Shown: positions 9,212 to 19,008 of the stretch, piece after piece
How the letters are laid out: every line of letters starts with the position of its first letter
Position numbering within the stretch: the first letter of the stretch is position 1
Assembly: GCA_963718995.1 (NCBI GenBank)
Contig: CAVRAP010000021.1
Coordinates: 248,001 to 312,000 of the forward strand
Direction of reading: 5' to 3'
Length of the DNA stretch: 64,000 nt
Origin: UBA4744 sp963718995
GTDB taxonomy: Bacteria > Actinomycetota > Acidimicrobiia > Spongiisociales > UBA4744
Notes under the pieces: model-generated
Seen by the model: only the letters and a program-made list of their open reading frames with translations
The model's database searches: none
What the model was told of the DNA's origin: nothing
Program-made: the position numbers and the translations under genes

Positions 9212-9961
9212 ATGCGCCTCACTATCCTCGGCTCGAACGGCACCTATCCGACTCCCGGCCACCCGACGTCGGGATATCTGCTCGAGGATGAGGGGACCTC
9301 GGTCTGGATGGACACCGGTTCGGGGAGTTTTGCGGCGCTGCAGAACGTGATGGATTTCTCCATGCTTGATGCGCTCATCATCTCCCATACCCATGCCGAC
9401 CACTGCGTTGATGTGCTGGGCTTCTATCACGCCGTCAGATATGGCGCACGGCCGGCACGTGCGATTCCCACCCATGTGCCCGAGGGTCTGGCCGAGCGGT
9501 TGAAAGCGTTTCTCGGAGACCCGGACCACCCCATTGGTGAAACACTCGATTTTCAGGTGCACGGCGACGGCGACCGCATCACGATCGGGGGGATCGAAGT
9601 TGGGTTCGTCATCACCGATCACCCGGTCCCGACTCTGGGCTTGCGAGCTACCGCGTCGTCGGGAAGGGTCCTGGCCTATTCCGCCGACACCGGTCCGCAG
9701 GGAGGGTGGTCCTCGATCGCAGAAGGCGCCAACTTGTTCCTCTGCGAGGCGACATACCAGGGTCCGGCTGACGAGAAACCGTTCTCGCATCACCTAACGG
9801 CAGGCGAAGCGGGGCTCATTGCCCGGCGGGCGGGCGTCGAGAAACTGATGGTGACGCACATCTGGCCGGCGCTCGATCCCGAGCGGTCGGTGCAGGAAGC
9901 CGAGCATACGTTTGGGAAACAGGTCAGTTTGGCCGTTCCCGGCATGGTTGTGAGGGTCTAG
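9212..9961 (+). CDS. Metallo-beta-lactamase fold hydrolase (RNase Z / cyclic nucleotide phosphodiesterase-like)
   Basis: 249 residues from ATG 9212. The zinc motif ISHTHADHCVDVLGF is HxHxDH; further ligands sit in ITDHPVPTLGLR, YSADTGPQ and a late VTHIWP. Size and gene order (directly before rph and rdgB) match the mycobacterial Rv1339-type proteins, reported as atypical cAMP phosphodiesterases; RNase Z is the other fold relative. The function is inferred from synteny and family, not from diagnostic residues. Confidence 0.82.
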   Translation: MRLTILGSNGTYPTPGHPTSGYLLEDEGTSVWMDTGSGSFAALQNVMDFSMLDALIISHTHADHCVDVLGFYHAVRYGARPARAIPTHVPEGLAERLKAFLGDPDHPIGETLDFQVHGDGDRITIGGIEVGFVITDHPVPTLGLRATASSGRVLAYSADTGPQGGWSSIAEGANLFLCEATYQGPADEKPFSHHLTAGEAGLIARRAGVEKLMVTHIWPALDPERSVQEAEHTFGKQVSLAVPGMVVRV

Positions 9962-9976
9962 GACAAGGAGCGAAGT

Positions 9977-10684
9977 GTGACTTCAAGAGAGCGGCCGGCC
10001 GATGAACTGCGGCATGTTCGCATTACCCAGGGATTTACCGACATGACCCCCGGGTCGGTGTTGATCGAGATGGGCCAAACCCGGGTCTTGTGCACCGCTT
10101 CGATCGAAGCGGAGGTGCCGCGCTGGATGCACGGACGCGACAGCGGATGGGTGACCGCCGAATATGGAATGCTGCCCGGCTCGAGCGGCGAGCGGATTCG
10201 TCGAGACAATTACACCGGCGGACGGTCCAAGGAGATCTCACGATTGATCGGGCGGGCACTCCGTTCGGTGGTCGATCTGTCGAAAATGCCGGAGATGATG
10301 ATGCGGGTCGATTGCGACGTGCTTCAGGCCGACGGAGGAACCAGGACGGCCGGAGTGACGGGCGCGTGGATCGCCATGCACGATGCGTTCTCAGCCGGCG
10401 TCGCCAGCGGTCGTTTGGCCGCCAACCCGATCCACGACTTTCTGGCAGCGATCTCCGTTGGCAGCGTCTCCGGGGAGATCTTGCTCGATCTCGAATACGT
10501 CGACGATGTTGCAGCAGACGTTGATATGAACGTGGTCATGACCGGGCGGGGTCTTCTCGTCGAAGTGCAGGGAACCGCCGAGGGCGCCCCGTTCACGCGC
10601 GATGAGCTCAACGCCATGCTGGATCTTGCTGCCGGCGGTATTGAACAATTGTTCGACCTGCAGAAGCAGGCAGTAGCTCCGTGA
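9977..10684 (+). CDS. rph: Ribonuclease PH
   Basis: 235 residues from GTG 9977, the normal length. Phosphorolytic 3'-5' exonuclease that trims tRNA 3' ends. Family landmarks are seen in order: RITQGFTDMTPGSVLIEMG, the phosphate-site region MLPGSSGERIRRD, IGRALRSVVDL and the core DCDVLQADGGTRTA. A spaced AAGGAG-like site lies before the GTG. It sits 15 bp after the MBL gene and overlaps rdgB by GTGA, so the two are probably one transcript. Confidence 0.95.
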   Translation: MTSRERPADELRHVRITQGFTDMTPGSVLIEMGQTRVLCTASIEAEVPRWMHGRDSGWVTAEYGMLPGSSGERIRRDNYTGGRSKEISRLIGRALRSVVDLSKMPEMMMRVDCDVLQADGGTRTAGVTGAWIAMHDAFSAGVASGRLAANPIHDFLAAISVGSVSGEILLDLEYVDDVAADVDMNVVMTGRGLLVEVQGTAEGAPFTRDELNAMLDLAAGGIEQLFDLQKQAVAP

Positions 10685-11262
10685 GAATTGATCGGCTGGT
10701 AGTCGCTTCGAAGAATCCCGACAAGGTCCGGGAAATGGAAGCGGTATTGCTCGGCCTCGGTTTGGTCGGCGAGATCGTCACCCATCTCCATTGGCAGGAT
10801 GTTGAGGAAACCGAGACGACCCTGCAAGGTAATGCCCTCCTGAAGGCGCGGGCGGTGGCGGCTGCCACCGGCCTGCCGGCGCTTGCCGACGACACGGGGC
10901 TCGAGGTTGACGCCCTCGGGGGAGCACCGGGAGTGCGGAGCGCCCGATTCGCCGGGGAATCAGCGTCGTACGCGGATAACGTGCGGGCACTTCTTGATCA
11001 GCTTGCCGGAAAACGGGAACGATCCGCGCGGTTTCGTACCGTGATGGCGCTCGTGATGCCCGATGGGGAGGAGATCGTTGCGGAGGGCACACTTGAAGGG
11101 TCGATCCTCGACACCCCGCGCGGCGAGTCCGGCTTCGGCTACGACCCGGTCTTCGATGTGGAGGGCAGGACCCTGGCCGAGCTTGATGCAGCCGAGAAGA
11201 ACATCATCAGCCACCGGGGTCGCGCCCTGCGCGCCCTTGCCCAGGAGCTCAGAACCAGATAG
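10681..11262 (+). CDS. rdgB: Non-canonical purine NTP pyrophosphatase (RdgB/HAM1)
   Basis: 193 residues from GTG 10681. Hydrolyses dITP, ITP and XTP to monophosphates, keeping deaminated purines out of nucleic acids. Landmarks: the N-terminal substrate loop VVASKNPDKVREM, the catalytic ALADDTGLEVDALGGAPG, the FGYDPVF motif and the closing SHRGRAL. Overlaps rph by 4 bp, the usual arrangement. Confidence 0.95.
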   Translation: MRIDRLVVASKNPDKVREMEAVLLGLGLVGEIVTHLHWQDVEETETTLQGNALLKARAVAAATGLPALADDTGLEVDALGGAPGVRSARFAGESASYADNVRALLDQLAGKRERSARFRTVMALVMPDGEEIVAEGTLEGSILDTPRGESGFGYDPVFDVEGRTLAELDAAEKNIISHRGRALRALAQELRTR

Positions 11263-11280
11263 GTCGCGCCGCGAACGGCG

Positions 11281-11365
11281 TGCGGGCGGTGGGACTCGAA
11301 CCCACATCAGGCTTGCGCCCACCAGATCCTAAATCTGGCGCCTATGCCAATTCGGCTACGCCCGC
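11281..11365 (-). tRNA. tRNA-Leu (UAG)
   Basis: An 85-base cloverleaf on the minus strand with a long variable arm, as expected for leucine. Acceptor GCGGGCG pairs with CGCCCGC, discriminator A. Anticodon loop TTTAGGA gives UAG. The T-arm has GGGTTCGAGTCCC. No encoded CCA. Confidence 0.93.
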
Positions 11366-11388
11366 TCGATGCCGGGGCCCTCGACAAG

Positions 11389-11462
<74 letters not shown>

Positions 11463-11589
11463 GAAGAGAGACTAGCCCCGACCTGGGGGCAGAGAAAACC
11501 GGCGTGCAGCCGGGTTCGATCCTGGTCGTCTGGATTTCGCCCTTCGTGCTTCGCACCTAGTACGTTGTAGTCGGATGAGGGGGCATCAA

Positions 11590-11663
11590 CGGGCTGTGGC
11601 GCAGTTTGGCAGCGCACCTGCTTTGGGAGCAGGGGGTCGCCGGTTCAAATCCGGCCAGCCCGA
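11590..11663 (+). tRNA. tRNA-Pro (UGG)
   Basis: Acceptor CGGGCTG pairs with CAGCCCG, discriminator A. Anticodon stem-loop CTGCTTTGGGAGCAG gives UGG. First of four plus-strand tRNA genes in a row that lead into tig. Confidence 0.94.
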
Positions 11664-11697
11664 CAGAGAACCGGTTGCACTATTCTGTGCGGCCGTT

Positions 11698-11768
<71 letters not shown>

Positions 11769-11816
11769 CTGCGGACCGTAAGGTAGATACGGCGGGCCGG
11801 TTGTGCGCAAGCGTCT

Positions 11817-11889
11817 GCCCCCGTAGCTCAGAGGACAGAGCAGGAGCCTTCTAAGCTCTTGGTCGGGGGTTCGAATCCTCCCGGGGGCG
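11817..11889 (+). tRNA. tRNA-Arg (UCU)
   Basis: Acceptor GCCCCCG pairs with CGGGGGC, discriminator G. Anticodon stem-loop GAGCCTTCTAAGCTC gives UCU. Confidence 0.93.
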
Positions 11890-11906
11890 CCCGCCGGTCC
11901 GCGCAT

Positions 11907-11982
11907 GGTGACCGTAGCTCAGTTTGGTTAGAGCGCCGGGTTGTGGTCCCGGAGGTCGCGGGTTCGAAGCCCGTCGGTCACC
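11907..11982 (+). tRNA. tRNA-His (GUG)
   Basis: Acceptor GTGACCG pairs with CGGTCAC, with an extra 5' G at 11907 facing the C discriminator, the G-1 identity element of histidine tRNAs. Anticodon loop TTGTGGT gives GUG. It ends 40 bp before tig. Confidence 0.94.
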
Positions 11983-12022
11983 CTATCAACGGTGTGAGCG
12001 CGCGTTCTCAATCAAGTGAGGT

Positions 12023-13374
12023 ATGGAGTTGAACACGAATGTCACAGACGCCGGTCCCTTCGAGAAACTGCTCACCATGCAGGTACCCGAGGCGGAACTT
12101 GAAGCTGCCAAGTCCTCGGCGGCACGCCGCCTGTCGAAAGACCTCAAAATCAAGGGATTCCGTCCCGGCAAGGCGCCACGGAGGATCGTCGAGGCGACCG
12201 TCGGGCCAGAACGTCTTCGCAGCGAGGCCATAGACGACCTGCTGCCAACCCTGGTTGCCGACGCTCTCCGGGAGGTCGATGTACGACCTGCGGTCCCGCC
12301 CCAGGTCGAAAACTTAAAGGACATCGACACCGGCCTCGAAGTTGAGGTCAAGATCACCACGTGGCCGGTGTTGGACCACCTGCCCCCGTACGAAAGTTTG
12401 GAAATCGAGGTTTCCCCGCCTCAGCCGACAGACGAGGAACTGGAGCGTCAGGTCGATCGACTGCGCGACCAGTTCGCGGATCTCGAGTTGGTGAGCCGGC
12501 CGGCCGCCAATGGCGACTTCGTCACCATCAATCTCACGGCGAGTCGCAACGGTGAACCGATTGAGGAGGCCGCAGCGAGCGATCTTCTGTATGAGGTCGG
12601 ATCGGCTTCGTTTCTTGAAGGTCTCGACGGCGTGCTTCCCGGCTCGGCGGCCGGGGCGATCGTGAAGTTCGATGCCCCGCTCCCGGCCGGTTTCGGAGAG
12701 TTGGCCGGCCAGGAAGTGACGATGCAGGTGCTCGTCAAAGAAGTCAAACAGAAGGTTCTTCCCGATCTGACTGATGAGTGGACCGCTGAGGTCACAGAGT
12801 TCGCCACCGTCGATGAATTGCGCCGTGAGCTGAGCAAACAGATCGAGGAGGCGAAGCGCGGATCGCGCGCAACGAACTGCAGACCGGGGTGTTGGAGTCG
12901 CTCCTCGCCGAGATCGACCTGTTGATTCCTCAGGCCATCATCGACGCCGAGATGGAAAACACGTTGCATCGGTTGGCTCACCAGCTGGAAGGTCAGGGGA
13001 TCAGCATCGCCGACTACCTGCGCGTGACCGGCCAGGACCAGCAGGTGTTCGTGGATGACTTGCGCAACCAGGCGGATCGCAATGTTCGTACCGACCTTCT
13101 GCTGGAGGCCGTTGCTGCGGCCGAGAAATTTGAGGCATCTCCTGAAGAGCTGGATGAAGTGGTTGCGGAGCTCGCTGAGCGGGCCGGCCGTGACGTGGAG
13201 GAGTATCGGGTCGAGTTCGCGAAAAGTGCCCAGGAGAAGGCGGTGATGGGTGATATCCTGAAACGCAAGGCTCTCGAGGTGCTCCTGGAGTCTGCCGTGC
13301 CTGTTGACGAGTTCGGCAACCGAATTGACCTCAGCACCCCACAAGACGACGAAGAGGAGACTGTCGAACCATGA
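12023..13374 (+). CDS. tig: Trigger factor chaperone, one frame error
   Basis: Start ATG 12023. The N-terminal ribosome-binding domain has the signature GFRPGKAPRRIVEA (residues 46-59). A FKBP-type PPIase domain follows (about 150-240), then a helical C-terminal chaperone domain. The frame changes at about 12858; adding one C (AAGCGCCGGATC) gives KRRIARNELQTGVLESLL and a 450-residue protein, the family length. Binds nascent chains at the ribosome exit. Overlaps clpP by ATGA, in the conserved tig-clpP-clpX order. Confidence 0.93.
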
Positions 13375-14003
13375 GCTTGAACTTTGAGAACTACCTGGTC
13401 CCCACCGTGATTGAATCGACCAGCCGGGGCGAGCGGGCGTTCGACATTTACAGCCGGTTGCTCAAGGACCGCATCATCTTCTTGGGCACTCCGATTGACG
13501 ACACGGTTGCGAATCTGATCATGGCGCAGCTTCTGCATCTCGAGAGTGAAGACCCTGACAAAGACATCATGTTGTACATCAACTCCCCGGGCGGCTCCAT
13601 CACCTCGCTGTTCGCTATCTACGACACGATGCAGTACATCAAGCCGGCCGTGGCGACCGTGTGCATGGGGATGGCGGCTTCCGCAGCCGCCGTCATCCTG
13701 TCCGGAGGCGAGAAGGGGAAGCGGTTTGCGCTGCCTCACGCCCGCATCATGTTGCATCAGCCGAGCGGCGGTGCTCAAGGCCAGGCCAGCGACATCGAGA
13801 TTCAAGCCAGGTTGATCATGCAAATGCGTGAGCAGCTCAACGGGATCCTCGCCGAGCACACCGGTCAAAGCCTCGAGAAGGTGACGCTGGACACCGAGCG
13901 GGACTTCTGGATGCTGGCCGATGAGGCACGAGAGTATGGGATCGTCGATGCCATTCTGTCCCACCGCGAACTCGCCGCCGTTGCGGGTGGCAAGGAGGGC
14001 TAA
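13371..14003 (+). CDS. clpP: ATP-dependent Clp protease proteolytic subunit
   Basis: 210 residues from ATG 13371. The serine protease triad is visible: Ser104 in GMAASAA, His129 in ARIMLHQP, and the Asp in DTERDFWM. Also conserved is YINSPGGSIT, which forms part of the oxyanion/substrate site. Forms the tetradecamer that works with ClpX, next door, and degrades ssrA-tagged proteins. Many actinobacteria have two adjacent clpP genes; only one lies here. Confidence 0.97.
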   Translation: MSLNFENYLVPTVIESTSRGERAFDIYSRLLKDRIIFLGTPIDDTVANLIMAQLLHLESEDPDKDIMLYINSPGGSITSLFAIYDTMQYIKPAVATVCMGMAASAAAVILSGGEKGKRFALPHARIMLHQPSGGAQGQASDIEIQARLIMQMREQLNGILAEHTGQSLEKVTLDTERDFWMLADEAREYGIVDAILSHRELAAVAGGKEG

Positions 14004-14005
14004 AC

Positions 14006-15273
14006 GTGGCCAAATTCGGTGAGGGCGGAGACCTCCTCAAATGCAGCTTCTGTGGCAAGTCTCAAAAGCAAGTCAAGAAGCTCATCGCCGGGCCTGCCGT
14101 CTACATTTGCGACGAGTGTATTGAGCTCTGCAATGAGATCATCGAGGAGGAGTTCTCCGAGACGGAAGAGATCAGCTTCACCGAGCTCCCCAAGCCCAAG
14201 GAGATCTATTCCTTCCTCGGCGATTACGTCGTCGGCCAGGACCGGGCCAAGAAGGTGCTCTCGGTTGCCGTCTACAACCACTACAAACGGGTCCAGGCGG
14301 GCCTCCAGCCAAAAGACGACGTCGAGCTGCAGAAATCCAACATCCTGTTGGTGGGGCCGACCGGTTGCGGTAAGACCCTTCTCGCTCAGACATTGGCGCG
14401 TTTGCTCAACGTCCCCTTTGCGATCGCCGATGCGACCGCGCTCACCGAGGCCGGGTACGTTGGAGAAGATGTCGAGAACATACTTCTCAAGCTGATTCAG
14501 GCGGCCGACTACGACGTGAAAAAGGCCGAGACCGGCATCGTCTATATCGATGAGATCGACAAGGTCGCTCGCAAAGCGGAGAACCCGTCGATTACCCGCG
14601 ACGTCTCTGGTGAGGGAGTCCAGCAGGCTCTCCTCAAGATCCTGGAAGGCACCATCGCTTCGGTACCCCCGCAAGGCGGGCGCAAGCACCCTCACCAGGA
14701 GTTCATTCAGATCGACACCACCAACGTGTTGTTCATCGTCGGTGGTGCCTTCGCCGGTTTGGAGGACTTGATCGGTCGCCGGGTCGGCAATCGCGCCATC
14801 GGGTTCGGCGCCGACATACGCGGCCGTTCTGAGGGCCGATCGGGGGATCTGCTTGCCAAGACTCTCCCGGAGGATTTGATCAAATTTGGCCTGATTCCCG
14901 AATTTGTTGGCCGGTTGCCGCTCGTCGCCACCGTTGATGATCTGGATCGGGAATCCCTCATCCGGATACTTCGGGAGCCCAAGAACGCCCTCGTGCGCCA
15001 ATACACGAAGTTCTTCGAACTGGACGGAGTTGAATTGGCGTTTACGGACGGCGCCCTCGATGCCATCGCCGATCAGGCCCTGGCCCGCGGGACCGCGCGC
15101 GAGGACTGCGTGCCATCCTCGAAGAGGTGCTGCTCAACACCATGTACGACCTTCCCTCCCGGTCCGACATCGGGCGAGTTTCCATCGACGAGGATGTCGT
15201 CGCTTCACGGGTCAATCCGACACTGATACCTTTCCATGAACTCGATGAGGAGCCCCAAGAGCGCTCTGCGTGA
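14006..15273 (+). CDS. clpX: ATP-dependent Clp protease ATPase subunit ClpX, one frame error near the C-terminus
   Basis: Start GTG 14006, 2 bases after clpP. N-terminal zinc-binding domain: CSFCGKSQ and ICDECIELC (four Cys). Walker A is LLVGPTGCGKTLLAQ, Walker B is IVYIDEIDK, and the IGF loop for ClpP docking is RAIGFGAD. The frame breaks at about 15093; adding one G restores GTGARGLRAILEEVLLNTMY (sensor 2 region) and runs to TGA 15273 for 422 residues. Without that repair the protein would lose its C-terminal small domain, and clpX is normally needed in actinobacteria, so an assembly error is the likely cause. Confidence 0.93.
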
Positions 15274-15280
15274 CGGTGTT

Positions 15281-15299
15281 TGGGTCGAGCGACCCATTT
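15281..15299 (+). terminator. Probable terminator after clpX
   Basis: A perfect 7-bp stem, TGGGTCG with CGACCCA around a 2-base AG loop, followed by TTTC, 7 bp after the clpX stop. The T tract is short. Confidence 0.5.
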
Positions 15300-15485
15300 C
15301 GCGAATCTATTCGGTATTTTCATGGCCAAAGACCGCGAATCCGGGGGTCCAAACCGCTACCGTGACCTTGTGCTGGCAGTGATAACTTGCGGTCCAGGGA
15401 GGCAGAGACCTACGACTCGATATGCGGTCACCTGAGTCGTGGTGAGCCAATGGTGAGACCGGCCCGGCCCTGAAGGGTTGGGAAT

Positions 15486-16310
15486 ATGATGCGGAGTAAT
15501 AGCAATACGATCCGGACAAGAAGTCGGGCGTTTTGGGTTGGGATGCATGGTGCTCGAACTGTGCGCCGACTCTCAGCCCTGGTTCTGGTGGTGTTGATCG
15601 TTGGCGTTGTGCCGGTGCTGGCGGCCACGGTAGATATCGCCATCCCACTCGAGACGGTTGTCTATGGCGAGGCCGGATCGCAGCATGTGCTCGACGTCGT
15701 GAACGTGCCCGCAGAGAGCCGGGGAGAAGTGTGCCGGGTGACGGCCACCGCTCGTAACCAGGACTCTGAACATCCAGATTCAAACCTCACGATCAGCTCT
15801 GCGACGGATGTCGAGATTCTCAATGTAGAGTTCACGGCGAACGGAACGGTGTTCGGGGGAGGGGACATAACCCTGTCCGACACGGTCACAGTGATCTTGA
15901 CCCTGGGCGCCGATCAAGTTTTCTCGGCAGGCCTCGACCTGGACATTGACTGCCCGCCTTTCAACCCGACGACCACGCCCACGACGCTCGAGGCGACGAC
16001 GGCCCCGGAAGCGACCCCTCCGACGGATACTTCGACTGGTGGTGCTGATGGGGAAGGTGAGGCATCGTCGGCGAGCACCGCAACGAGTGCCGTTCTGGGC
16101 ACGTCGATCACGGCGCCGGGAGCGACGGTGGCCGGTACCAGTGAAACTCTGCCGTTCACCGGACTTGCCGATGGAAGCATGGGCGGCGTGGCCTTCGCGC
16201 TCGTCGCTCTAGGTGGCTTGATGGTGCTCTCGGTGCGACGGCGCGAGACAGATGTAGCCGTGGCCCGGGAGTGGCAACCACGCATCGACTTCTACGACGT
16301 CAACTTCTGA
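15486..16310 (+). CDS. Cell-surface protein with signal peptide and LPFTG sorting signal
   Basis: 274 residues from ATG 15486. A basic N-terminus is followed by a hydrophobic signal (SALVLVVLIVGVVPVLAA). An extracellular domain with two Cys follows, then a Thr/Pro/Ser/Ala-rich stalk (about residues 160-215). Near the C-terminus are SETLPFTG, a hydrophobic helix (GVAFALVALGGLMVLSV) and RRRE: the LPxTG pattern cut by sortases for cell-wall attachment. Unusually, about 22 residues follow the basic stop. No sortase gene is in the window. The adhesive or structural role is not known. Confidence 0.75.
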   Translation: MMRSNSNTIRTRSRAFWVGMHGARTVRRLSALVLVVLIVGVVPVLAATVDIAIPLETVVYGEAGSQHVLDVVNVPAESRGEVCRVTATARNQDSEHPDSNLTISSATDVEILNVEFTANGTVFGGGDITLSDTVTVILTLGADQVFSAGLDLDIDCPPFNPTTTPTTLEATTAPEATPPTDTSTGGADGEGEASSASTATSAVLGTSITAPGATVAGTSETLPFTGLADGSMGGVAFALVALGGLMVLSVRRRETDVAVAREWQPRIDFYDVNF

Positions 16311-16369
16311 ATCTCGGTGCCGGCTTGAAATACCGAGCAGGGTAGGCTCTCGCCTTGCGCATGTTCTGA

Positions 16370-19000
16370 ATGGATGGAACCACCGTGGGCGACACTGCGA
16401 TGAGGGACACATACGACCCGGAATCCGTTGAAGCGGACTGGTACGAGGTGTGGGAGACGGCCGGGGTATTCCGGCCCGAACACAACCCGGACGGTGCGCC
16501 CTTCTGTTTGGTGATTCCCCCTCCCAACGTGACCGGGTCTCTCCATATGGGGCACGCTCTCAACCACACCATCTACGACGTCATCGTCCGTAGGAAGCGC
16601 ATGCAGGGAGCAGCGGCCCTCTGGCTACCCGGCACCGATCATGCCGGGATCGCTACCCAGAACGTAGTCGAGCGGGACCTTGCCGCACGTGGAACCGATC
16701 GTCACGAGATCGGCCGTGAGGCCTTCATCGACGCCGTGTGGCGATGGAAGGAGCAATACGGTGACCGGATCAGCCTGCAGATGCGCAAGCTTGGCGACTC
16801 AGTCGACTGGACCCGCGAACGCTTCACACTCGACGAGGGGCTCAGTCAGGCGGTCCGCGAGGTCTTTGTCCGCCTCTACGACGAAGGCCTGATTTATCGG
16901 GGCAACCGCATCATCAATTGGTGCCCGCGCTGCGAGACCGCCATCGCAGAAATTGAAGTCGAGTACGAAGACGATGTCGGTGAACTGGTCCACATCACCT
17001 ACCCGTTCGTGGAGGGTGAGGGTGGCGTAACGGTTGCGACGACTCGAGCGGAAACAATGCTCGGGGACACTGCGGTGGCCGTTCACCCCGACGACGAGCG
17101 CTACCGGGACCTCGTAGGACGGTTGGTGACGTTGCCTCTCGTCGGCCGGGAGATTCCCATCGTGGCCGATACGGCCGTCGATCCGGAGTTCGGGACGGGC
17201 GCCGTGAAGGTAACGCCGGCTCACGATCCGAATGACTTCGACATTGGCGAACGACACGGGTTGGCAGCGGTGAAGATCTTCGATGAGCGGGCAATGGTCA
17301 CACGCGAGGGTGGAGATTTCTCTGGGATGGATAGATTTGAAGCTCGCGAGGCTGTGAAACACGCCCTCAGCGAGGGGGGCTATCTCGAGCGTGTCGATGA
17401 GCATCATCACAGCGTCGGTCACTGCTACCGATGCGGGACGGTAGTCGAGCCATTTCTGTCACTTCAATGGTTCGTGAGCGTCGCGGATCTCACTGCTCCG
17501 GCCATCGATGCTGTTCGGGATGGCCGCACCCGGTTTGTCCCACAACGTTGGGAGAAGAGCTACTTCCATTGGATGGAGAATCTGCGCGACTGGTGCATCA
17601 GCAGACAAATCTGGTGGGGCCACCGGATTCCCGCCTGGTATTGCGATGATTGTGGCGCAACGATCGTGTCCCGCCGGGACCCCGAATCTTGTACCGAGTG
17701 CGGCGGGGCGTCCCTCCGACAGGACGAAGACGTCTTGGATACGTGGTTTTCGTCGGCGCTCTGGCCATTCTCCACCCTGGGCTGGCCCGATCGCACCGAT
17801 GATCTCGATCGCTTCTACCCGAATGCTGTGCTCATCACCGGGTTCGACATCATCTACTTCTGGGTCGCCAGGATGATGCAAATGGGCCTGTATGTCATGA
17901 ACGAGGTTCCCTTTGCCGACGCCGTCATCCACGGTCTAGTGCGGGACGCTTCTGGCCGCAAGATGTCCAAGTCCATCGGCAACGCCATTGATCCTCTCGA
18001 CGTGATCGCCGAACATGGCGCTGATCCGCTTCGGTTGGCTCTCATTCAGGCCGCCGCGCCCGGTCACGACGTGCCTTTCGATACCGAATGGGTTATCGGC
18101 GCCCGCAAGTTCGGGAACAAGATCTGGAACGCCATTCGGTTTGCCCTCCATCATCTGGAGAGCGGGTCTGTTCCGCCCGAAGACGGCTATCCCGAAAACC
18201 CCGGTCCGATCGACCAGTGGATTCTGCATCGACTCGCCACGGTGACCCGGCGGTTTGACGAGTTGTGCGATCTCTACCGCTTTTCCGACGCCTACGGGCT
18301 TCTGTATAACTTCGCCTGGTCCGAGGTATTTGACTGGTACCTGGAGATGGCCAAAGCGCCGCTCCGGAACCCCGAGTCGGCGCCTGCCACCCGGGCGACA
18401 CTTGGCGCGGTCCTGCGGGACCTTCTCAAGCTGTTCCACCCGGCGATCCCCTACCTCACCGAGGAGCTATGGAGTTTTCTGGTCGGCGACGGGTTGCTGG
18501 CCGGATCGCGGTGGCCCGATCCTCCCGAAACTGAAGCGGTGACCGGGGTCGAATCTCTGCAGGAGTTGGTTACCGGCATCCGCCGCTTCAAGGCCGGGCA
18601 TGGACTGGCCCCCCGGGCCCCGTTGACGATCACGATCAACGACCCCGACCATGTGGCCGAGGCTTGGTGGGCTGAACAGCTCGAGGCCCTGGCGGCAGCT
18701 CAGCCGAACTTCGCCGGGTCTCCACCATCCGGGGCCGGTTTCACCAGGATTGTGGCCGGGTCCATAGACGGTTACGTGGAGCTGAAAGGCCTGATCGACG
18801 TCGCGGCCGAGCAAGCCCGGATCCAGAAGAGACTCGACACGGTTGGTGTCGATCTGCGCCGGGCCGAGAACAAGCTCGCCAATCAGTCGTTTCTGAAGAA
18901 AGCACCGGCCGAGGTGATTGACAAGGAGCAAGCGAAAGCCGAAGAGCTCGGAGCGTTGATGGAGAAACTCGAGACCCAACTCGCCGAGCTGGGCAGCTGA
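16370..19000 (+). CDS. valS: Valine--tRNA ligase
   Basis: 876 residues from ATG 16370; GTG 16385 and ATG 16400 (MRDTYDPESVEADWY) are also possible starts, the last fitting the family best. Class I synthetase: HIGH-type motif PPPNVTGSLHMGHAL, KMSKS loop GRKMSKSIGNAID, the CP1 editing domain with ATTRAETMLGDTAVAVHP, zinc-like Cys pairs (WCPRCET, HCYRCG, YCDDCG, CTECGG) and a C-terminal coiled coil. Charges tRNA-Val. There is only 59 bp between the LPFTG gene and the start, too little for a T-box leader. folC follows after 8 bp. Confidence 0.96.
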   Translation: MDGTTVGDTAMRDTYDPESVEADWYEVWETAGVFRPEHNPDGAPFCLVIPPPNVTGSLHMGHALNHTIYDVIVRRKRMQGAAALWLPGTDHAGIATQNVVERDLAARGTDRHEIGREAFIDAVWRWKEQYGDRISLQMRKLGDSVDWTRERFTLDEGLSQAVREVFVRLYDEGLIYRGNRIINWCPRCETAIAEIEVEYEDDVGELVHITYPFVEGEGGVTVATTRAETMLGDTAVAVHPDDERYRDLVGRLVTLPLVGREIPIVADTAVDPEFGTGAVKVTPAHDPNDFDIGERHGLAAVKIFDERAMVTREGGDFSGMDRFEAREAVKHALSEGGYLERVDEHHHSVGHCYRCGTVVEPFLSLQWFVSVADLTAPAIDAVRDGRTRFVPQRWEKSYFHWMENLRDWCISRQIWWGHRIPAWYCDDCGATIVSRRDPESCTECGGASLRQDEDVLDTWFSSALWPFSTLGWPDRTDDLDRFYPNAVLITGFDIIYFWVARMMQMGLYVMNEVPFADAVIHGLVRDASGRKMSKSIGNAIDPLDVIAEHGADPLRLALIQAAAPGHDVPFDTEWVIGARKFGNKIWNAIRFALHHLESGSVPPEDGYPENPGPIDQWILHRLATVTRRFDELCDLYRFSDAYGLLYNFAWSEVFDWYLEMAKAPLRNPESAPATRATLGAVLRDLLKLFHPAIPYLTEELWSFLVGDGLLAGSRWPDPPETEAVTGVESLQELVTGIRRFKAGHGLAPRAPLTITINDPDHVAEAWWAEQLEALAAAQPNFAGSPPSGAGFTRIVAGSIDGYVELKGLIDVAAEQARIQKRLDTVGVDLRRAENKLANQSFLKKAPAEVIDKEQAKAEELGALMEKLETQLAELGS

Positions 19001-19008
19001 GTGAGGCG

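Noticed and set aside
16311..16369. T-box or other riboswitch before valS
   Set aside because: Only 59 bp are available and no T-box sequence or anticodon-like specifier loop was seen; the leuS upstream region is likewise too short.
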